Source: CAZZBK01 sp964387325
GTDB lineage: Bacteria; Planctomycetota; Planctomycetia; Pirellulales; PNKZ01
Direction of reading: 5' to 3'
DNA: 10,325 bases
NCBI GenBank assembly: GCA_964387325.1
Contig: CAYLYE010000219.1
Coordinates: forward strand, 1-10,325
Shown: piece after piece, positions 6,807 through 10,325 of the stretch
Layout of the letters: every line of letters begins with the position of its first letter
Position numbering within the stretch: position 1 is the first letter of the stretch
The notes under the pieces: model-generated
Seen by the model: only the letters and a program-made list of their open reading frames with translations
The model's database searches: none
Told to the model about the DNA's origin: nothing
Made by a program: the position numbers and the translations under genes

Positions 6807-7316
6807 ATGCAACCTCACTCAACCACTCACCGCGACGACGAATTGCTCGACCAGTTGTCAGCCTACCTCGACGGCGAACTCGACGCCGCGGGGCGACAGC
6901 AGGTCGAGGCCTTGTTGGCGAGCGACGAACACGTGCGGCGCGAATTGCAGCGGCTCGAACAGGCCTGGACGCTGCTCGACGATTTGCCCCGACACGAGGT
7001 CACGCCCAATTTTACGCGTTCGACGGTCGAGATGATCGCCGTCAACATGCAGCACGAACTGGGCCAAGTCGCCCAGGGGCGACGGCTGCGCCGCCTGGGC
7101 ACAGGACTGCTCGTCGCCTTGGGCTTGTTCATCGTGGCCGGAGCGGGTTACGTGACGGTCGATCGCATCTGGCCGGACCCCGACGAGGCCCTGTTACGTG
7201 ACTTGCCGGTGCTCGAACGACTGGAAGCGTACCGGCATCTCGACGACATCGAGTTTCTGCGGTTGCTCAAGCAGGAAAAATCGCTGATCCCCGCGGAGGT
7301 GCGTCGTGGCAAGTAA
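6807..7316 (+). CDS. Membrane-bound anti-sigma factor without zinc ligands
   Basis: The 169-residue protein has the N-terminal helix-hairpin of anti-sigma domains (LLDQLSAYLDGELDAAGRQQVEALLASDEHVRREL, 13-47), a single membrane segment (about 98-118, LGTGLLVALGLFIVAGAGYVT) and a short external tail of about 50 residues. In zinc anti-sigma factors this hairpin ends HLxxCPxC; here the His becomes Leu36 and the two Cys become Asp40 and Val43, so it cannot bind zinc there. It presumably holds the preceding sigma factor at the membrane. I prefer ATG at 6807 over TTG at 6789, which would overlap the sigma stop; neither has a strong ribosome site. The next gene overlaps its end by 11 bases. Confidence 0.8.
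   Translation: MQPHSTTHRDDELLDQLSAYLDGELDAAGRQQVEALLASDEHVRRELQRLEQAWTLLDDLPRHEVTPNFTRSTVEMIAVNMQHELGQVAQGRRLRRLGTGLLVALGLFIVAGAGYVTVDRIWPDPDEALLRDLPVLERLEAYRHLDDIEFLRLLKQEKSLIPAEVRRGK
7295..7299 (+). promoter_or_regulatory. Strong ribosome site inside the anti-sigma gene
   Basis: GGAGG lies six bases before GTG at 7306 and inside the last codons of the anti-sigma gene. It fixes the start of the next gene as an 11-base overlap and implies translational coupling of the two proteins. Confidence 0.8.
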
Positions 7317-8271
7317 GCTGAGCCTGCTGTGCATGGCCTTGCTGTTTGCCGGGGTCTCGACCGGCCCCCTCTCGCTGAGCGAGCGACGCGCCTACATTGA
7401 ACAACTCTCGCCGGACGAGAAACAGCAATTATTGACTCAGTTGGAACGGTTTCGCGAATTGCCCGAGGCGGAGCAGCAACGCCTGCGAGCGCTCAGCGCC
7501 GCGCTCGAAGCGGCGCCGGACGCGGCAGAACTGCGGCAGACACTCGACGCGTATCAGGAATTTCTCGGTCAACTTCCAGGTCTTAAGCGGAGCGAGTTGC
7601 TGCAACTAGAGCCTGCCGCGCGTCTCAAGCAGATCAAGCAATGGCTCGCGCAACCGCACGACTCGTCGCCGCGTCAGTGGAACGCGCCGCGACTCAGCGA
7701 TGGCGATCGCGAAGCCGTTGCCGCCTGGGTTGAACAGCAGGCTCTGTCGCTGGTGCCGAACGACAAGCGAGCCGAGTTTGAGAACCTGACGCGAGAAGAA
7801 CGTCGACGCATGCTGGGGCGCATGATGCAGCAACGCATGTCCAGCAACGACCCCAATCAGCGTTTGGGCCCCCCCTGGCAGCGTGATTTGCAGTCGCTAC
7901 GCGACAAACTCTCGCCCGAGGCTCGCGAACGACTCGATCAAGCGGAAGCGTCCCCCAATCGTTCCGGGGTGTGGATGAACTGGCTGGGACAGTCGTTGGG
8001 AATGCTACCGAACCCCGAGCAGTTCAAGCAGTTTTACAGCCGCGATCTACCGGCCGATGAGCGTCAACGGCTGTTGTCGTTGCCGGCCGATGAGATGCAG
8101 CGCGAAATGCGCCGGATGTATATGGAGCGCGGCGAGAAACCGACTCCGCCGATCCGACGCGATGGCCTCATGCCCAAGGGGATGCCGCGTTCAACTCCGC
8201 CGCCCCAGGACGGTCGACCGCCGCGGATGGGTGACGATCGTCCGCCCAAGCCAACGGCACCTCCGCGATAG
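7306..8271 (+). CDS. Exported helical protein of the sigma-factor operon (DUF3106-like)
   Basis: The 321-residue protein starts at GTG 7306 with an ideal GGAGG and overlaps the anti-sigma gene by 11 bases, so the three genes form one unit. A signal peptide is likely: Lys4, then LLCMALLFAGVS, with cleavage around residue 20. The mature part is strongly helical, charged and Gln/Arg/Leu-rich, and reuses the motif LSPDEKQQLL (34-43), LSPEARERL (202-210) and LPADERQRLL (248-257). This resembles DUF3106 and, loosely, the LTxxQ-type periplasmic proteins of the CpxP/Spy/ZraP sort. The last 45 residues are Pro- and Arg-rich and probably disordered. I infer an extracytoplasmic sensor or chaperone that acts with the anti-sigma factor; a direct partner is not shown by sequence. 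Confidence 0.7.
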   Translation: MASKLSLLCMALLFAGVSTGPLSLSERRAYIEQLSPDEKQQLLTQLERFRELPEAEQQRLRALSAALEAAPDAAELRQTLDAYQEFLGQLPGLKRSELLQLEPAARLKQIKQWLAQPHDSSPRQWNAPRLSDGDREAVAAWVEQQALSLVPNDKRAEFENLTREERRRMLGRMMQQRMSSNDPNQRLGPPWQRDLQSLRDKLSPEARERLDQAEASPNRSGVWMNWLGQSLGMLPNPEQFKQFYSRDLPADERQRLLSLPADEMQREMRRMYMERGEKPTPPIRRDGLMPKGMPRSTPPPQDGRPPRMGDDRPPKPTAPPR

Positions 8272-8363
8272 CACGGTGCTCGGTTTTCCAAAGCCGCCTT
8301 GCTGTCGCGGGCAGAATTGCTCACAATCCGCCCCCTGCTACTTCCCGGTGGAGGAGTGTCGTG

Positions 8364-9566
8364 ATGCAATCGACTTGGCCGAGCGTGGCCCTGAGGTGTT
8401 TGCTCCTGTTGAGCCTGGGGGCTTCGCTTGCGCGCGGAGTCTGTCCCTTCTGCGAGCCGCCTGGTCCGACCCTGACAGAAGAGCTCAAACAGTCCGACGC
8501 CGCCGTCGTGGCGCGCAAGTTGCCCCCCAAAAAAGCCGATCCAGCGGTCGACGTCGACGAGTTTGCTCCCTCGACGTTTGAAATCCTTCGGGTGATCAAA
8601 GGCCCCGCCGGACTCAAGCCAGGTCAAAAACTCTCGGTCTTGCACGTCGGCGACGAGCCGATCTCGGCACATTTTCTGATCGTGGCCGAGCAGGATGACA
8701 AGCTCATGTGGTCACAACCGCTGGCCGTGAGCGCCGCAGCCGAGAAATATGCGGCCACGTTACTGACACTGCCGGAGGAAGGCTCCGCACGACTGGAGTT
8801 TTTTCTCCCTTACTTGTCGCACGCCGAGCAATTATTGCGCGAGGATGCGTACGACGAATTCGCACGCGCTCCGTACGAGGACGTAAGGGCGTTGAAGCCC
8901 CACTTGCGGCGCGATGTATTGCTCTCAGGCATTGGCGATCCTGAATGTGCGGTCAATCTGCGTCGGCTCTATCTGACGCTGCTGGGGGTGTGTGGCACGG
9001 CTGATGACTGGCCGCGGCTCGAAGCGATGATTACGACCGAATCGCGGGCGCTGAAACCTTCGCTCGACGCAATCATTGCCTGCTGGTTGACGCTGCGCGG
9101 CGCGGAGGGGTTACCTCTGATCGAGGAGCAAATTCTCCGACGCGAGCAGGTCGAATCGATCGACATTAACGCGGTGGTCCACGCCATTCGCTTTCATGGC
9201 GAAGAGGAGAAGTCGATTCCCCGTCCGCGGCTGGCACAAACGCTGCGGCTGGTCCTCGATCATCCCGCGCAGGCCGACACGGTGCTGGCCGACTTGGCGC
9301 GTTGGGAAGATTGGTCGGTGGTCGAGCGGGTCGCACGCATGTTCCGTGAGGCTGAGGACGAGACGCTCTATATTCGCGTGCCGATCTTGCAATATCTCAA
9401 GGCCTGCCCGTTGCCTGAAGCGAAACCGTTGCTCGTCGAGTTGTCGCAGCTTGACCCCAAGGCACGCAAGCAAGCCGACTCACCGTTGCCGGTCGTTCGT
9501 CGCCTGACCCGCGACACTGGGGGCCCCGCAGCATTGGATGAGCCGTCGAAGGAAACGAGGCGATAG
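8364..9566 (+). CDS. Exported CxxC protein with helical repeats, unknown function
   Basis: The 400-residue protein has a signal peptide (Arg11, LLLLSLGASLARG; cleavage near residue 25) and then VCPFCEPPGP, placing a CxxC (Cys27, Cys30) at the mature N-terminus. Residues about 45-120 (SDAAVVARKL, TFEILRVIKG, LKPGQKLSVLHVG) look like a beta-rich unit of the kind found in secreted planctomycete proteins, possibly NTR/TIMP-like. Residues about 150-370 are alpha-helical with HEAT-like spacing. ATG at 8364 has GGAGGAG seven bases upstream; the GTG at 8361 would fit less well. It begins 92 bases after the sigma-operon's third gene, so it is either its fourth gene or has a weak promoter of its own (TTGCTG, 17 bases, CACAAT at 8299-8327). 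It converges on the flavin-reductase gene with only 10 bases between the stops. The function is not recognised. Confidence 0.72.
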   Translation: MQSTWPSVALRCLLLLSLGASLARGVCPFCEPPGPTLTEELKQSDAAVVARKLPPKKADPAVDVDEFAPSTFEILRVIKGPAGLKPGQKLSVLHVGDEPISAHFLIVAEQDDKLMWSQPLAVSAAAEKYAATLLTLPEEGSARLEFFLPYLSHAEQLLREDAYDEFARAPYEDVRALKPHLRRDVLLSGIGDPECAVNLRRLYLTLLGVCGTADDWPRLEAMITTESRALKPSLDAIIACWLTLRGAEGLPLIEEQILRREQVESIDINAVVHAIRFHGEEEKSIPRPRLAQTLRLVLDHPAQADTVLADLARWEDWSVVERVARMFREAEDETLYIRVPILQYLKACPLPEAKPLLVELSQLDPKARKQADSPLPVVRRLTRDTGGPAALDEPSKETRR

Positions 9567-9576
9567 GGGGTTGAAC

Positions 9577-10053
9577 TCAGTATCGCAGGCCGTTCTTGCG
9601 AATATGCACATACGGCTGAGCGTCCTGGAGCAGTCGTCCTCCCACGACCTGGGCAATAATGATCCGATGATCGCCACTGTCGGCATGGGTTAACACCTTG
9701 CACTCGAGATGGCCGAGCGTGTTTGCCAGGATGACGACACCGTCGGCGGTTCGCTCGAAAATCAAGCCGTTAAAGGCACTCTCGCCGGGCTCGAAACCTT
9801 TGCCGAAGTGCTTGAGAAACTCCTTGTTCCCATCGCTGAGCAGGTTGAGCACGAACGTCGCTCCTGGAACCAGCCATTGTGTCACGTACCGATCGCGGCG
9901 GACGGCCACGCTGACGGCCGGCGGCTCGAAGCCGGCCTGCACGACCCAGCTGGCCAACATGCCAGTTTCCTGCTCCGCGTGTCGGGCGGTCAAAATAAAC
10001 AGTCCGCTCGGGATTCGCCCAAGCGCCTCGGCATATGCGGGAGTTTCGCTCAT
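9577..10053 (-). CDS. Stand-alone flavin-reductase-like (FMN-binding split-barrel) protein
   Basis: The 158-residue protein is one FMN-binding split barrel. GRIPSGLFILTARH (12-25), GMLASWVVQAGFEPPAVSVAV (31-51), GATFVLNLLSDGNKEFLKHF (64-83), LGHLECKV (113-120) and DSGDHRIIIAQVVGG (125-139) closely follow the flavin-reductase domain fused to the C-terminus of cyanobacterial flavodiiron proteins. Here it stands alone, without the diiron and flavodoxin domains, so it may serve a partner elsewhere or act as an NAD(P)H:flavin reductase. It is cytoplasmic. The ATG has no obvious ribosome site; an RpoN-type promoter lies about 54 bases upstream. Fold assignment is strong, the partner unknown. Confidence 0.85.
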   Translation of the reverse strand: MSETPAYAEALGRIPSGLFILTARHAEQETGMLASWVVQAGFEPPAVSVAVRRDRYVTQWLVPGATFVLNLLSDGNKEFLKHFGKGFEPGESAFNGLIFERTADGVVILANTLGHLECKVLTHADSGDHRIIIAQVVGGRLLQDAQPYVHIRKNGLRY

Positions 10054-10106
10054 CGGTCGGTCGTTTTCAGGCTAGAGAACAGGAATCGACGGCCCGCGGC
10101 CGCCGC

Positions 10107-10122
10107 GCAATGGTCATGCCAG
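10107..10122 (-). promoter_or_regulatory. Near-consensus sigma-54 promoter for the flavin-reductase gene
   Basis: On the minus strand this reads CTGGCATGACCATTGC. Against the RpoN consensus YTGGCACGRN3TTGCW it departs at one place in the -24 box (T for C) and, one base further on, has G at the final W; the GG and GC are 10 bases apart as required. Transcription would start near 10095, giving a leader of about 40 bases. Orientation and distance fit the gene at 9577-10053. Confidence 0.6.
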
Positions 10123-10146
10123 CAGCCTACGCAAGGCGCGCGACGA

Positions 10147-10176
10147 TTGCTAGACTGACCGGTAACGATTTATAAT
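10147..10176 (+). promoter_or_regulatory. Sigma-70-type promoter for the gene at the right edge
   Basis: An exact TATAAT (10171-10176) follows TTGCTA (10147-10152; four of six in common with TTGACA) after 18 bases. Transcription would start near 10183, about 100 bases before the ATG at 10287, and diverge from the RpoN-type element of the flavin-reductase gene. The -10 match stands out in this GC-rich sequence. Confidence 0.55.
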
Positions 10177-10286
10177 CCCCCACGGGTCGCACATGCGTCG
10201 TGCCCTGAAGTCCGCCGGATCGAACGGCCCGACGCGCGATGATGGCGGCGCACGTGAGAACCACCCCCGAGAGGCGAGGATCGTCG

Positions 10287-10325
10287 ATGGGAAGCGGCTA
10301 TACGTTGTTCATGACCGAGTTTGTG
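10287..10325 (+). CDS. Start of an unidentified gene, cut by the window edge
   Basis: Thirteen codons (MGSGYTLFMTEFV) are visible, starting at ATG with GAGGA (10276-10280) six bases upstream, and codon use is GC-ending. The same frame also has ATGs at 10239 and 10242, which lack that ribosome site. A competing open frame starts at ATG 10193, ten bases after the predicted transcription start (MRRALKSAGSN...) and also runs off the edge; its codon use near the end is poorer. Too little is visible to name a family. Confidence 0.5.
   Translation, partial: MGSGYTLFMTEFV

Noticed and set aside
8064..8672. 202-codon minus-strand frame over the end of the exported helical protein gene
   Set aside because: Shadow of two well-supported plus-strand genes; spans their intergenic gap without any ribosome site.
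10095..10102. GCGGCCGC palindrome in the right intergenic region
   Set aside because: Common self-complementary sequence in GC-rich DNA; no further symmetry or positional argument for an operator.

Overview
The window looks like chromosomal DNA of a planctomycete, most likely of the Pirellulales type. This rests on recognising family flavour, not on a search: a large exported protein of a kind common in planctomycetes, a sigma factor with a non-canonical anti-sigma partner, a small BON-domain protein, an exported CxxC protein, and GC-rich coding sequence with ATG and GTG starts. I see no RNA genes, insertion sequences, CRISPR arrays or phage genes. It reads as ordinary housekeeping and envelope-related chromosome with interesting regulatory DNA.

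Layout. (1) 1-918 (+) is the 3' part of a NagA-like amidohydrolase gene, cut by the window edge. (2) It converges on a small BON-domain gene (1011-1241, -), whose stop codon lies inside a 15-bp tandem repeat. That repeat re-copies the gene's last codons with further in-frame stops. (3) 1242-1557 has no gene but is not empty. It holds a consensus sigma-54 promoter for the BON gene, an inverted repeat framing that promoter, a perfect 10-bp palindrome that could bind an activator, and a rho-independent terminator for the next gene. (4) 1558-3444 (-) encodes a 628-residue exported protein of unknown function. (5) Diverging from it, 3574-4968 (+) encodes an HD-domain phosphohydrolase with a nine-G run near its 5' end. 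Twelve bases later comes a glutamyl-Q-tRNA(Asp) synthetase gene (4981-5943), probably in the same operon. (6) A tight (+) cluster follows: an ECF-type sigma factor (6142-6792), a membrane anti-sigma-like protein lacking the zinc ligands (6807-7316), and an overlapping exported helical protein (7306-8271). A second exported protein with a mature CxxC motif (8364-9566) lies 92 bases further on. (7) A flavin-reductase-like gene (9577-10053, -) converges on the cluster and has a near-consensus sigma-54 element upstream. (8) A consensus TATAAT promoter and the first 13 codons of another (+) gene end the window.

The sigma/anti-sigma/exported-protein cluster is best read as an envelope-signalling unit in which the exported protein may sense or modulate. 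The most informative regulatory observation is the pair of sigma-54-type promoters. They precede two otherwise unrelated genes, BON and flavin reductase, and suggest a shared RpoN response. I found no convincing completely new defence or mobile system.
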